This document shows, one piece after another, positions 21,244 to 31,129 of a stretch of DNA of 64,000 nucleotides. The DNA is from Endomychus coccineus (lineage: Eukaryota; Arthropoda; Insecta; Coleoptera; Endomychidae). Within the stretch, counting starts at the first letter, position 1, and each line of letters begins with the position of its first letter. The DNA lies in assembly GCA_958510875.1 (NCBI GenBank), contig OY294068.1, positions 181,009,411-181,073,410 on the forward strand. The letters run 5' to 3'. The notes below the pieces were generated by a model, which made no database searches, was not told where the DNA came from, and saw only the letters and a program-made list of their open reading frames with translations. A program made the translations under genes and the position numbers.

Positions 21244-21880
21244 AACGGTCATATATGCCATTAAAAACACTATATATAAATTCTTATCTATAGATTCCTC
21301 TAGGCATTCCATAACTAGGTTAGCAATAGTAGCTGAAATAGGAGATCCCATTGCAGTGCCGAATATTTGCCCAACATATTGCTCACCGTATTGGAAATAA
21401 GTGTATTCCAAACAAAACTTCACTGCATTAATAAATTCAGATTGATCTAGAGGTGTGTGGTTTTTAATCTCTGCCCAACGTTTTTTAATGCTATTCAATG
21501 CCAAAACGACTGGTATATTTGTAAATGAAGAAACAACGTTCAAGGATGATCTACGGGTATGGATTGATTTTTTTTTAATTTATTAAAATGCCATGAGTCT
21601 TTCACATAAAATTCATTTTTCCTATTACGTTGTTGATAGATTTTGATAAAATTTGATAAATTGTAGATAGGCGCTCCAATATTACTTACAATCTTAAAGG
21701 TAGGTATATCACTATTAGGTAGTTTCGGAAGCCCATAAATATTTTGTTTTCGTAGTCATGTCTATGCATTATGACGGTTTTATTACATTTATCCGCGTTC
21801 AAAACTAATATTTGAGGTTTAGCATCTAAGAACTCTTTTGTCTTTTTGTGTGATAGTTAAAACGGTTTTTTGCTATGCCT
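21244..21880 (-). pseudogene. Penelope-like reverse transcriptase
   Basis: The minus strand starts near 21870 with EFLDAKPQILVLNADKCNKT and VIMHRHDY (RT entry block). After frameshifts it continues VSSFTNIPVVLALNSIKKRW (motif with the first catalytic Asp region, D lost), YFQYGEQYVGQIFGTAMGSP and ISATIANLVMECLEE (motif before YxDD). The YVDD motif itself is lost at the junction with the mariner near 21243. The ribozyme-bearing terminal repeat at 22010-22235 lies upstream in inverted orientation. It probably belongs to family 1. Confidence 0.75.
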
Positions 21881-22009
21881 ATTTCTGCTTTTTATTTGTC
21901 AAGATGTTACAAATTTTATTTCTAATTCAATTTTCTCCTCTAAATTATTATTTATAATTCCGCATTCTAAATTAACAATTATTTTAACGATAGGCAATTT
22001 TTTATTATC

Positions 22010-22235
22010 ATTAAGGTATTATAATTTCGATTACTCGTGTTTCTGTTCGTTTCGGCGACGTGGGCATTTTAAATTGAAATTAGTGCTATAAGGACGCCTG
22101 GTGATGATACAATTAATTTCAAGAAATCACGTTTTATACATTGATACGTTTTCTGATGATGGTCGTGAGACCGAGACGAAAATAATAAACATATGTGTTA
22201 GTGTGACCTATTTCCCGAGAATTTATATACTATAA
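22010..22235 (+). mobile_element. Penelope family-1 terminal repeat
   Basis: Colinear with 2340-2562: CGTGTTTCTGTTCGTTTCGG, GGGCATTTTAAATTGAAATT, TAAGGACGCC, a hammerhead-like core, then TGTGTTAGTGTGACC and TTTCCCGAGAATTTATATA. It lies head-out relative to the minus-strand RT at 21244-21880, consistent with an inverted terminal repeat. Confidence 0.65.
22147..22185 (+). ncRNA. Degenerate hammerhead ribozyme
   Basis: CTGATGA and stem II (GGTC-GTGA-GACC) are intact, but GAAA has become GAGA. The stem III hairpin is missing: GAGAC runs directly into GAAAAT, where the intact copies have GAAACGTACGT-AAGACG. It is predicted inactive. Confidence 0.55.
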
Positions 22236-22844
22236 AAACACTCATTTCACGCAATGAATACAAAGATAATAATTATTATCTATGAATTAATTGGCATTTT
22301 CAAACTATGTTCGTAATATTGCTTAGATCAGTAAACATATGTACGAGTTATGATAAAAATAAAAAAAGTGATTCATCATCCTCGGTTGAATTCATCCCAA
22401 AGACTGTATCATAAAACTTTATGATGAATTTGTATATTTAAACCTATTTGACGAGTTGAAGAAATTTTATGAAATTCATTTAAGTTTGTGATTTCGTACG
22501 CTGTCAAGCACTAACTGATCTGAAGTAAGGCAAACTTCTACAAAATTTCAAGCTTTTATTAATTAAGTAAATAATCCTCAGTTAAAATTGAATTCTTGGT
22601 TTCCTTATATTACCCACGCTTCGACTCATCGACTCCTCGATGCTGTCTCCTTTGTTTATTCCAAGTTCTTGGGGTTTATTTGAAGTTTTGATAGATTATT
22701 CAGGTTTTAATACAATTAAGTGATAAATCCCCACATCTCGCTGAGATGAATATCATGAAAGAAGATTGAAGGTTATGGGCGAATAATGAACAGTATGGGA
22801 ACTAGAAGTTTCAAGTGGTTTGTTGGTTGTCTATGTTCAGAATA
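22236..22844. other. No recognised gene
   Basis: AT-rich sequence. No domain, repeat or RNA gene seen. Confidence 0.4.
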
Positions 22845-22998
22845 ATAATGATCTTTTTTATTGGGAGTCAGCGCCGTACTTATTGTCAATGAGGCCCGAG
22901 CAGATTTTGAATATGAAGGCCCTTTATGTTGTGTTCCTGGGAATTGAACCCGAGTCTATTGTGTGGGAGCCAACTGTCTTAGACTACATGGCCGTTTG
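22845..22998 (-). repeat. Candidate tRNA-derived SINE
   Basis: On minus, an A-box-like TAGTCTAAGACAGTTGG (about 22971-22988) is followed 30 bases later by a perfect B box GGTTCAATTCC (rc of 22940-22950). A GC-richer body then ends near an AATAAAAAAG tail at about 22850. This order (tRNA-like head, body, A-rich tail) is that of a tRNA SINE. The tRNA fold itself is degenerate, so it is not a functional tRNA gene. The plus-strand frame at 22820-23077 is a shadow. Confidence 0.5.
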
Positions 22999-23451
22999 TT
23001 ATAAGCTTTTAAATCTTATATTTACTTCAATAATTGCTTTTGTTGTGTTGTTGGACCATTTTGTTGTATCTGAGTGAAAGTAGTTTAAAATAACTTGAAT
23101 TTACTGTAAAATTTTTGAATTGATTGAATGTATACTTTGAGAGTTATGATTTTTCATATTTCCAACCCTTCTGAAAACGTTGTGTTAACACACGATTTCC
23201 CTGAAAAACAGTAAGGTTCGTTATCCCAACAGCAAAAGATGTTTTGTCAAAATTTTGATAAGATACTATGGTGAAGGAGAGTTTGTTTTAAGACTTTTTA
23301 ACAATTTTACTAATAGCTTGAGTAAATGCAATTTACTCTTTGGACTTCTTCTGCGAAGAGTATACTAACTTTTGAGACATTTGCTGTACAAAGAAAGTAA
23401 AAGTAAATGCGTATTAATAAAACATATTTCTTATTATTAATAATTGTGTCC
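22999..23451. other. No recognised gene
   Basis: AT-rich unique-looking stretch. Nothing supported. Confidence 0.4.
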
Positions 23452-23498
23452 GATGCCCCGGGGCAATGTCCCGGTTGCCCTACGTAGCTACGGCCCTG
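23452..23498. mobile_element. Isolated hAT right end
   Basis: GCCCCGGGGCAATG, then CCGGTTGCCCTA and GGCCCTG at 23492-23498 nearly repeats the right end of the hAT at 17539-18565. No partner left end or transposase lies nearby, so it is a truncated copy. Confidence 0.65.
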
Positions 23499-23955
23499 TT
23501 AGTAGTTCCATGTTTCACTGAACTGTTAATCTAGTACATTGAAGGGTATTAAAACGGGACACTACTCACACGAATTTAAACCGTCATTCGAATATCCGCT
23601 ATTATCCTTTATTTTGTCCGAATATTTATCATGGGAGTGGATTATAAAGTTTATATTACTCGTGTCTATGACATTGATGAAGGTACTTATGCAGATAATG
23701 CGGGGACATAAATTCCAATATACGTTCATTACCTGGGAATAAACTTTTAATAATGATCAATAATTCATTATTCGTAAAAGTTGACTGAAAAAGGACTTGA
23801 ATTTCCGTCTGTTAAACACGTGATCAGTCATATTTATTAGCTGTACTTAGCATTTGGGATGAATCTGGGTTCGAATCCAGAGATTCATAGGGTTTTCCAA
23901 CGGTTCGGTTCTTTTCAGTTGATTGCTGGGCGAGTAATCTAGGTATCTATTAATA
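23499..23955. other. No recognised gene; one B-box-like site
   Basis: At about 23868-23882 the plus strand has CTGGGTTCGAATCCAG, a tRNA T-arm-like hairpin with a perfect B box. No A box lies at the expected distance upstream, so I do not call a tRNA or SINE. Otherwise nothing is seen. Confidence 0.35.
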
Positions 23956-24172
23956 CGAGGGTAAGGTGAAAAGTCCCTGAAAAATGGAACAGGTGGCGCC
24001 ACAATCGAAAAAAAATTTTTTCCGCTCATCGAAAACAAGCAGCCTTGACGATTTTTGTAAGCAGTGAATTTCGCGTCTTGATTGAACATTATTTCTTGCG
24101 TGGAAAAAACATTACGCAAACCAAAGCATATCGCTTGTTGAACATTATAGGATCTCCTCACCATCGATTGTT
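23956..24172 (+). pseudogene. Mariner transposase remnant, copy 2
   Basis: It starts CGAGGGTAAGGTGAAAAGTC after TA, like the copies at 4509 and 62179. It has an internal deletion in the 5' part, then the FRVLIEHYFLRGKNITQTKA-type N-terminal segment and SPHHRL before it stops. About 217 bp remain and no catalytic residue is present. Confidence 0.7.
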
Positions 24173-24540
24173 ACATTAACATCATCAAATATTTGTACAA
24201 TGACCATCCCTAAATATATGGTTTTCATAATAGTATAGCCAGTGTTAATAGGCATAGATTTATTGTAAACAAATTCGGATTACCTAACTCGAGACTCAAC
24301 TCGATAATCTCGAATGTTCGATCCTGCTTCATTCGGGTATCCGGGACTTAATTTAATCTGCCTGTTGATTGTTGTTGACCGTACAATTTTATCAGTGATG
24401 TGAAATGACAATTAATAAAACTATAGACCATTCACCCTTATAAGAAATAATGCATCAGACGGAAGAAGCTGAAGTCTTTTGAAATGTTTTATATTTTCAC
24501 GTTGATATACCCAATGTTGAAGTTATTCACTATTGACAAG
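24173..24540. other. No gene seen
   Basis: Short unique-looking stretch between the mariner copy and the PLE terminus. Nothing supported. Confidence 0.4.
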
Positions 24541-24660
24541 AAATAATCATTCTTATCCACTAAAAATAGTATTAAAGTACTGAGGACCTTTCGGCTACCA
24601 AGTAACCGCCATCATCAGAATAAACTAAATTATGAATCAAAATGTGCCTTTTTAAATACT
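24541..24660 (-). mobile_element. Penelope family-2 terminus with hammerhead-like motif
   Basis: On minus: CTGATGA (rc of 24617-24623), GGC...GCC stem II, GAAA, GGTCCTCAGTACTTTAATAC, then a terminal block TTTTTAGTGGATAAG. The same block occurs on plus at 28020-28135 and on minus at 28930-28990. Stem I and stem III pairing are weak, so ribozyme activity is uncertain. This terminus and the one at 28135 are inverted relative to each other and could bound one nested PLE of about 3.6 kb. Confidence 0.55.
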
Positions 24661-24849
24661 ATTTTGGTATAATAATGTAAACACTGGGTTATCCTCAGCT
24701 GGAGATAAATGGGCATTTAATTAATTGTTTTTTCGTTAATACATTTCCATTCCTTCTAAATTACCTAAATATTTGTTTCTAATGTGTTTCAAAAGTGATA
24801 AGCTTTATTGAGAAATGGTGTGACTTGATGTAGACTTAAAATATTCAAG

Positions 24850-26390
24850 GCTCAAAGAGTTGAGGAAATTCTGGAGATAACAGAATTATCAAAGTCGGAA
24901 TGGGTACCATCACATTTGAATGTTGTTGACTTACCTACAAAACAAAGAAATGAAATTGACTTTTCCAGTGGTTCTTTCTGAATACAGGGTCCTCCAGTTT
25001 TTGAAGCAGTCGAAAGAGTTTTGGTCTATAGAAGATAAAAGCGAAAATATTGTTGAGTTGGAGAGAGAACATGTTAATTTGATTGAAGAAAATAAGGATT
25101 TTTGCTAGATGTCCAAAGATTTTCTAAATGTCTCCAACGGATGAGAAGTCCAGCATGGATGTTAAGATTTGTAACAATCTAAAAAGAAATGTACCTAAGC
25201 TGACAGGAGAGCTAATTGTGGAACAGATATTTGAAGTGGAAATTATATGGTGGGAGAAAGTACAGAGAGATCATTCCATGAAGGAAATAATGAATTTGAA
25301 AAGAGGACAGAAAATAGGAGGAAATTCCAAAATACATCAAAGCGAATGCTTATCACAATGTCTAATTCCCCATCACTTTACCTTCTGGGAAAGACGGAAG
25401 ATTCGTCAAAATGCTTGTACAACATCATCATGGAATGGTAAGATACATTGGACAAGAACCCGTACTTAATAACCTGGAACAAAAATGTTGTACTTGAAAA
25501 TAAGACTAACTGTGAAAATGGAAATTCCTTATTGTCAATTTTGCAAAGTTCACAAGGCCAAGGTAATACTCCGTTACCAGAGTGTCGTCTAGAAGCCTAT
25601 TGTAGACCTTTCACCTACTTTGGTCTTGATTATATTGGTCCCACAGTAAAGGCCAAGAGAAGCGTAGAAAAAAGATATAGTGCTCTGTTCACATGTTTCA
25701 ATACATATCGAAGTGAAGTGAATTCACTGAATACAGACTCAGCTTTGATGGCAATGAAAAGATTTATTGCAAGACGAGCTTGTGGGAGCTGAGAACGAAA
25801 TGAAAAATTATAAAGAGGAATTGGATCAGAACAAAATTGTAGCAGAACTTGGTGTACAGAAAATCAAATGGATATTCAATACGCTCGCAGCCCCGCATAC
25901 TGGAGGAGTTTAAGAAAGAATGGTCCATAAAACAAGTATTGTACAAGATGTTGAAGAAACAAAATTCGAAGGAGGACATTCTAACAACCTTCCTACTAGA
26001 AACTGAAAGCTTCGTGGATTCTTACGTGTCAAGTAGTAAAGATGATAAAGAAGCTCTAACTCCTATGCATTTTCACATTGATTCGGCCAATGTTGAAAAT
26101 GCGCCAAGTGCTTTTACTGCATTGGACGTATTTGGCAGAAAACAATTGAAAATTGCACAAATTATGGCAAAGGACTTCTGGAAGAAGTGGATATCGCTCT
26201 GTCTTCCATCATTACAGAAGAGGCAAAAATGGCAAGACAAAAGTCAAGATGGAAAATGGGCAGAATAACCAAAACTTCCTCCAGCAGGAATGGACAAATT
26301 CGAAGCGTCGAGTTGAAAATATCGAACTCTACTTTGAATCGACCGGTGAATTCTCACTTCAGCTGGAGTTTGGAGAATGTGAAGATTGAA
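24850..26390 (+). pseudogene. Bel-Pao LTR retrotransposon pol (RNase H end and integrase)
   Basis: The blocks in order are: RVEEILEITELSKSEWVPSH and LNVVDLPTKQRNEI (end of RNase H); a decayed integrase zinc-finger region; PECRLEAYCRPFTYFGLDYI then GPTVKAKRSVEKRYSALFTC (start of the integrase core, first catalytic Asp in GLDY); LNTDSALMAMKRFIARRA; KIKWIFNTLAAPHTGG; LTTFLLETESFVDSY; SKDDKEALTPMHFHIDSANV; and the C-terminal RRPVN-like end. This order is diagnostic of Bel-Pao integrase. Several frameshifts and stops are present. No LTRs, gag or protease are visible. It lies inside the family-2 PLE region. Related endogenous retrovirus-like elements exist, but no envelope is seen. Confidence 0.8.
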
Positions 26391-26516
26391 ATGAATTTAT
26401 TAATTCACTTTATATTTAAATTAAAATATGATGGACTTTGTCAAGTTTGACAGTTGGAAAAAAAAAATAGGAGTCAAGTAAAAAAAAAGTTCACCTTTAT
26501 TTCTAATATAAGCTAC

Positions 26517-27632
26517 TTAGTCGAGTCCAATAGGTATTAAAACAGGCCGACTTACGAAAATCGAAAGATATGGACCGATTTTGATGAAACAAAGTGCATT
26601 CGATTCGGGATGGCGTCTGGAAAAAAGCTTACCAGTTAGTTTTTTGTGCAAATTTGTTTTTTTTAAACGTAAAATTGGCCGACTTTTGGCTAATTATTGG
26701 GCAAATTTAGTCTGGGGTTTTCGGGATCGCTGATTACGATTCTGAACTCAGATTGGCCAAAATCGAACTCCCCAGCTGGTAATTGGCCACTTTAATTGGA
26801 CAAAGTGACCATTTTTTTAAATTTCATCAAAAATAGCCAGGAAAAATCACTCGGGGGTTTTTGGGGTCGCTGATTACGATTCTGAACTCAGATTGGCCAA
26901 AATCGATCTTCCCAGCTGGTAATTGGCCAGTTTAATTGGACAAAATTGATCATTTTTTCTTAATTTCATCGCAAATAGACAGGAAAAATCACTCGAGGGT
27001 TTTCGGAGTCGCTGAGTACGATTCTGAAGTCAAATTGTCCAAAATCGAACTCCTCAGCTGGTAATTGGCAGGTTTAATTGAACAAAATTGACCAATTTCC
27101 AAAATTTCATCCAAACTAACAATTTGACTTCAGAATCGTACTCAGCGACTCCGAAAAGCCCCGAGTAATTTTCCTGTCTATTTGCGATGAAATTAAGAAA
27201 AAATTATCAATTTTGTCCAATTAAACTCGCTAATTACCAGCTGGGAAGATCGATTTTGGCCAATCTGAGTTCAGAATCGTAATCAGCGACCCCAAAAACA
27301 CCCGAGTGATTTTTCCTGGCTATTTTTGATGAAATTTAAAAAAATGGCCACTTTGTCCAATTAAAGTGGCCAATTACCAGCTGGGGAGTTCGATTTTGAC
27401 CAATCTGAGTTCAGAATCGTAATCAGCGACCCCGAAAACCCCCGACTAAATTTTCCCAATAATTAGCCAAAAATTGGTTAATTTTTCGTTTAAAAAGAAA
27501 ACAAATTTGCACAAAAAACTAACCGGTAAGCTTTTTTCTAGACGTCATCCCGAATCGAATGCACTTTGTTTCATCAAAATCGGGCCATATCTTTCGATTT
27601 TCGTAATGAAATACCTATTTGACTCGACTAAC
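26517..27632. mobile_element. 1.1-kb foldback element built from 140-bp units
   Basis: The left arm (26517 to about 27040) and right arm (about 27117 to 27632) are inverted copies of roughly 525 bp around a 75-bp centre. Outer ends are TTAGTCGAGTC and GACTCGACTAA. Each arm contains head-to-tail units of about 140 bp marked by TCGCTGATTACGATTCTGAA and CAGCTGGTAATTGGCC, three on the left and the mirror images on the right. No coding capacity. Confidence 0.85.
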
Positions 27633-27699
27633 TAATCTTGAAGAGCCACTTTGTGATGAGTGTGGAGTTTGCAGAAGGTGTTGCCTAACGGTGTTTTAG

Positions 27700-27944
27700 C
27701 TTGTTATTACATCTATAAGCTGGTTGTATTGCAAATTCAGAAAACAAACTATGTAATGATAAGTGCAACCTTTGAATTTTATTGAAGTATTTGAAGGTAA
27801 TGGCTCCAATATGGTTAGTTGGCTACGTTCCAATTCCCTTTTTTGTTCAGAAATTGAATTTAAGATCGAAGATTTATGGTAACCATTGTCCAACGCAGTT
27901 TGCTGAAGTTTCTCAACTTCGTTGTTATACTTTTGCTGGCTCAA
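27700..27944 (-). pseudogene. Penelope family-2 RT-nuclease linker
   Basis: The frame encodes NNEVEKLQQTALDNGYHKSS followed by ILNSISEQKRE. This corresponds to the 'L-x-x-x-A-x-x-NGY' connector between RT and GIY-YIG in Penelope proteins. A second copy of the same segment is at 29990-30240. Neither RT nor nuclease remains attached. Confidence 0.55.
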
Positions 27945-28019
27945 AAGGACGTTCTATAATCTATGAACTAGACTATTAAACGGAGCTATTTTATATCTGA
28001 ATAGTGTAGCTGATCTCGT

Positions 28020-28135
28020 CGGGGTATACCTATTTATTTGAGTTGATGTATAATTTAGTTTAGCCTGATGATGGCCAAAAGATTATCAGTACTTTAATAG
28101 TATTTTTAGTGGATAAGGGTGATTATTCCTTATAA
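28020..28135 (+). mobile_element. Penelope family-2 terminus, plus orientation
   Basis: CTGATGATGGCC, a decayed ribozyme centre, then ATCAGTACTTTAATAG and TTTTTAGTGGATAAGG. It mirrors 24541-24660, so the two can be read as inverted outer repeats of one nested element. Confidence 0.5.
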
Positions 28136-28929
28136 ATAGTGTTTTAATATATTCACAGTGTGAACTCTTTATAGTTAAATAGTTATTGATGAATGAATTA
28201 TAAATATAATGAGTTATGTACAATCTACTGACGTGACTTGAAGAGTTGAAACGCAGTTGGTGGTGTTTTACAATGTGAAACACGAGCAGCTTAATTCTAA
28301 GCTATTATATGTTTCGTGTGTACGCATATCTGATTAGATGAAATCGAGATAATATGCATATTTCCCTAAAATTATACTTCGTTTCAGTTGTATTTAAACA
28401 TAATTCCATTACGCAAATAATGGGAGGCTCGTAATTTATAACGGCATTAATTTACCTTTGGGAAATTTAAGAAATGTATCGTACGTTTTGGAGTGTGCGT
28501 AATTTAATCTATTCAACTTTTAAAGTTATCACAATATTGAAAAATAACGAAAAATAATTAAAATTTTTCGATGGTTGAAAATTATCTTTATTCGTTTCTC
28601 CTTGGCAGCAGCACTATCTGTAATCGTTCCGAAGATTATTTCGAAGCGTTTTAACGAGTTAAAACAGCTTTAGATGCGTGAAGCTCTAATTTAATTACGT
28701 CGGATCCGAAATTCGTTATTCAAAAGAAACTTACCAGGATAAAATATTTAATGCTAATCGCCAAAGACAGACCGAACCAGATCTGGATTCGTTAATTTCA
28801 GCGCCTTGTTCGGGATTTCCCCCTTCGCACTTTCTCAGTTGCTATATTTCACTTTTTAGTACATTGATATCTTAATATACAGTGTGTACAAGAAAAGGAT
28901 ACAAATAAGAAACAATCACTCTTATTCAG
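28136..28929. other. No recognised gene
   Basis: AT-rich unique-looking sequence. No domain, repeat or RNA gene found. Confidence 0.4.
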
Positions 28930-28990
28930 TAAAAATTTGAAGTACTGAGGACCCTTTCCGCTCATAGTCGTTATCATTAGAGTAAACTAA
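28930..28990 (-). ncRNA. Degenerate hammerhead-like motif, PLE family 2
   Basis: On minus: CTAATGA in place of CTGATGA, a short central stem region, GGAAAGGGTCCTCAGTAC. It sits downstream of the RT at 29180-29860 on the same strand, where the 3' terminal repeat of a PLE would be. The core mutation makes activity unlikely. Confidence 0.4.
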
Positions 28991-29179
28991 ATTAGAAATA
29001 AAAATGTGCCTGTTTGAATACTATTAGGAATAGTGTATAAAGGAATGAATCTGAATTCATTAAAATGCTTATACATTTCCTTCCCTTTCAAATTACACTA
29101 TCGATTTTATAAATCCCGGATTTGTCGAAGTCGGAAACTTTATCAAAGATTTTGCCCAAGCGGTTTTTTAGCTTCTTCT

Positions 29180-29860
29180 TACATCTATAAACTGGTTGTA
29201 TTGCAAATTTAAAAAACAAATTATGGAGCTATTAATTTCAACTTCATTGTTATAATTTTGCTGGTTCAAAGGAACGTTCAATAATCTATAAACTAGAGTA
29301 TTAAACGGAGCTATTTTATATCTAAATGGTTTAGCTGCTTATTTGTTTGAGTGGGTTTGCTGTATATGTCGAAATCCAAGAGATTACCATGTTTTATAAT
29401 GTTAATGTCAAGCAAAGGAAGCTGATTATCTGTTTGTATTTCCACAGTGAATTTCAGTGAATCAAATTGGCTATTAAAAGTGTTCAAAGAAACATGCAAA
29501 TCAAAATCTTTACTTAGAATCGCTAAAATATCATCGACATATCTATGCCAAACTTTTGTAAACGCATTCGATTTTCATTTTAAGGAATTTTCAAGTTCGT
29601 TTAGAAAAATATTGGCCACATAAGGAGCGAGTGGCTGGCCCATTGCACATCCGCTTGTTTGTTTTTAGTAATTTTTTGTTCCATACACAAAGACGTTTAA
29701 GATCACGAATTTTGTGCAGTCTCTATCGGGGATATTGATATTTGAAAGCCATTTCTTCAGAAAGTTTATCGACTCAGGGATTGATGTATTTGTAAATAGT
29801 GAATAACACAACAACAAATGAAACGAGAGTATCTCCATGTTCAAGTTTGGAATATTTCAA
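29180..29860 (-). pseudogene. Penelope family-2 reverse transcriptase
   Basis: Read on minus: INFLKKWLSNINIPDRDCTK, a stop, KQTSGCAMGQPLAPYVANIF then LNELENSL, a frameshift, VWHRYVDDILAILSKDFDLH, then LNTFNSQFDSLKFTVEIQTD and LPLLDINIIKHGNLLDFDIY. AMGQPLAP and the YVDD box are the RT active-site motifs, and LPLLDI is the following block. The catalytic Asps of YVDD survive, but stops and frameshifts make it a pseudogene. Linker remnants follow at 29180-29300. Confidence 0.8.
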
Positions 29861-29869
29861 TTTTGTAAG

Positions 29870-30240
29870 GATTTGTCGAAGTCGAAAATTTTATCAAAGG
29901 TGTTGCCTAAACCGTTCTTAACTGGTTCTTGCATCTTTAAACTGGTTGTATTGCCAATTTAAAAACGAGTTATGTAATTTATTGATTTCTAAAGGATGAT
30001 AAGTGAAACTTTTGAATTTTATTGAAGTATTTGAAGGTTATGGCTCTAATTTGATTAGTTGGCTACGTTCCAGTTTCCTTTTTTTTGCTCAGAAGTTGAG
30101 ATATTGATCGAAGATTTGTGATAACCATTGTTCAACACAATTTGCTGAAGTTTCTCAACTCGTCGTTATAATTTTGCTGGTTGAAATGGACGCTTAATAA
30201 TCTATGGAAAAGCTATTTTATAATTAATTGGTGTAACTGA
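29870..30240 (-). pseudogene. Second Penelope family-2 linker/nuclease-entry fragment
   Basis: It contains EKLQQIVLNNGYHKSSI and further residues matching the fragment at 27700-27944, then decayed sequence down to 29870, where the RT at 29860 starts. The order (linker before RT on the strand) is reversed from a normal PLE. This implies two adjacent copies or a rearrangement. Confidence 0.5.
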
Positions 30241-30419
30241 ATACGACAGGATGTACCTACTTGTTCGAGCGAGTTTTCAAAATTTTTTTTTATACTTTGA
30301 CTACACGATTACATCAATAATGTTCGAAGAAAATACTGTGAGCAGGCGGTGGTGTAGCAAAACTGTTTTATTAATTATTAATTAGATTTCAGTGAAATAT
30401 CAGAAATAACCAGACCGAT

Positions 30420-30520
30420 TATTGGAATAATAAGTCTTCTAATGATGGTCTTGATACCGAAATGTACGTGAAGACTAAAATAAAACATAAGTGTTAATGT
30501 GTATTTCCCGAGAATTTATA
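30420..30520 (+). mobile_element. Penelope family-1 terminus with degenerate hammerhead
   Basis: Stem I GTCTT/AAGAC (30434-30438 / 30471-30475) is intact. The core box is CTAATGA, not CTGATGA, while GAAA is kept. It is followed by TGTTAATGTG and the TTTCCCGAGAATTTATATAT end block. The G-to-A core change predicts loss of cleavage. Confidence 0.55.
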
Positions 30521-30529
30521 TATAATATT

Positions 30530-31129
30530 TGAATTTGAATAAGGTTTTCAATTCCATATCATAATAATTAAATAGCATAGCAATACAATCACAAATCAAT
30601 TATCAATCATTACTAATTCATTTCTAAGTCAAATAAAGAAAAAATACATCACTAAGAGTTAGCCGGCAAATAATTTAAAAAGTAATAGAATAATTAATTC
30701 ATTGAAATTTAATCTAATAATAAACCATTAATAAATTGTCACCGAAACGTGGGGCTAATATAACAATTTGTAATTGGAGAAGTAAAGGATAGTAATAAAT
30801 TGTCACCACAACGTGAGGCTAGTAAATCATTGTAATATATATGTTGCCTTTATTGTTACTTGATTTGCCTGGCTAATGAAAACCCGTGATACTTGATTTC
30901 CTCCTGGTTATTGGTACACGTACTGCATTTTATATGGAAGGAGTCCTAAGGGAACTCAGTTCTTGATTAATAAAGTAAAAAGTAGCGAGGAGCCATTCCA
31001 TAATAATGTTCGCTCAGCGAGAACGTACTTTGTGAGTCATTGGCGCAGTATTCATTAATCATAAGAATGATATGTATAAGAGTTATCAAGTTACTACATA
31101 ACAGAAGAGGGAGTCAATATTTTACTGGA
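30530..31129. other. No recognised gene; short duplicated segment
   Basis: AATTGTCACC-GAAACGTGGGGCT at about 30733 recurs as AATTGTCACC-ACAACGTGAGGCT about 65 bp later. Otherwise nothing is supported. Confidence 0.35.

Noticed and set aside
22820..23077. 85-codon plus-strand open frame
   Set aside because: It overlaps the reverse-strand tRNA-like SINE; the encoded sequence has no domain and is best seen as a shadow.
23868..23882. Perfect B box and T-arm-like hairpin suggesting a tRNA gene
   Set aside because: No A box or acceptor stem at the required distance upstream.
24850..26390. Endogenous retrovirus with envelope
   Set aside because: Only Bel-Pao RNase H/integrase blocks are present; there is no envelope-like frame, LTR or gag.
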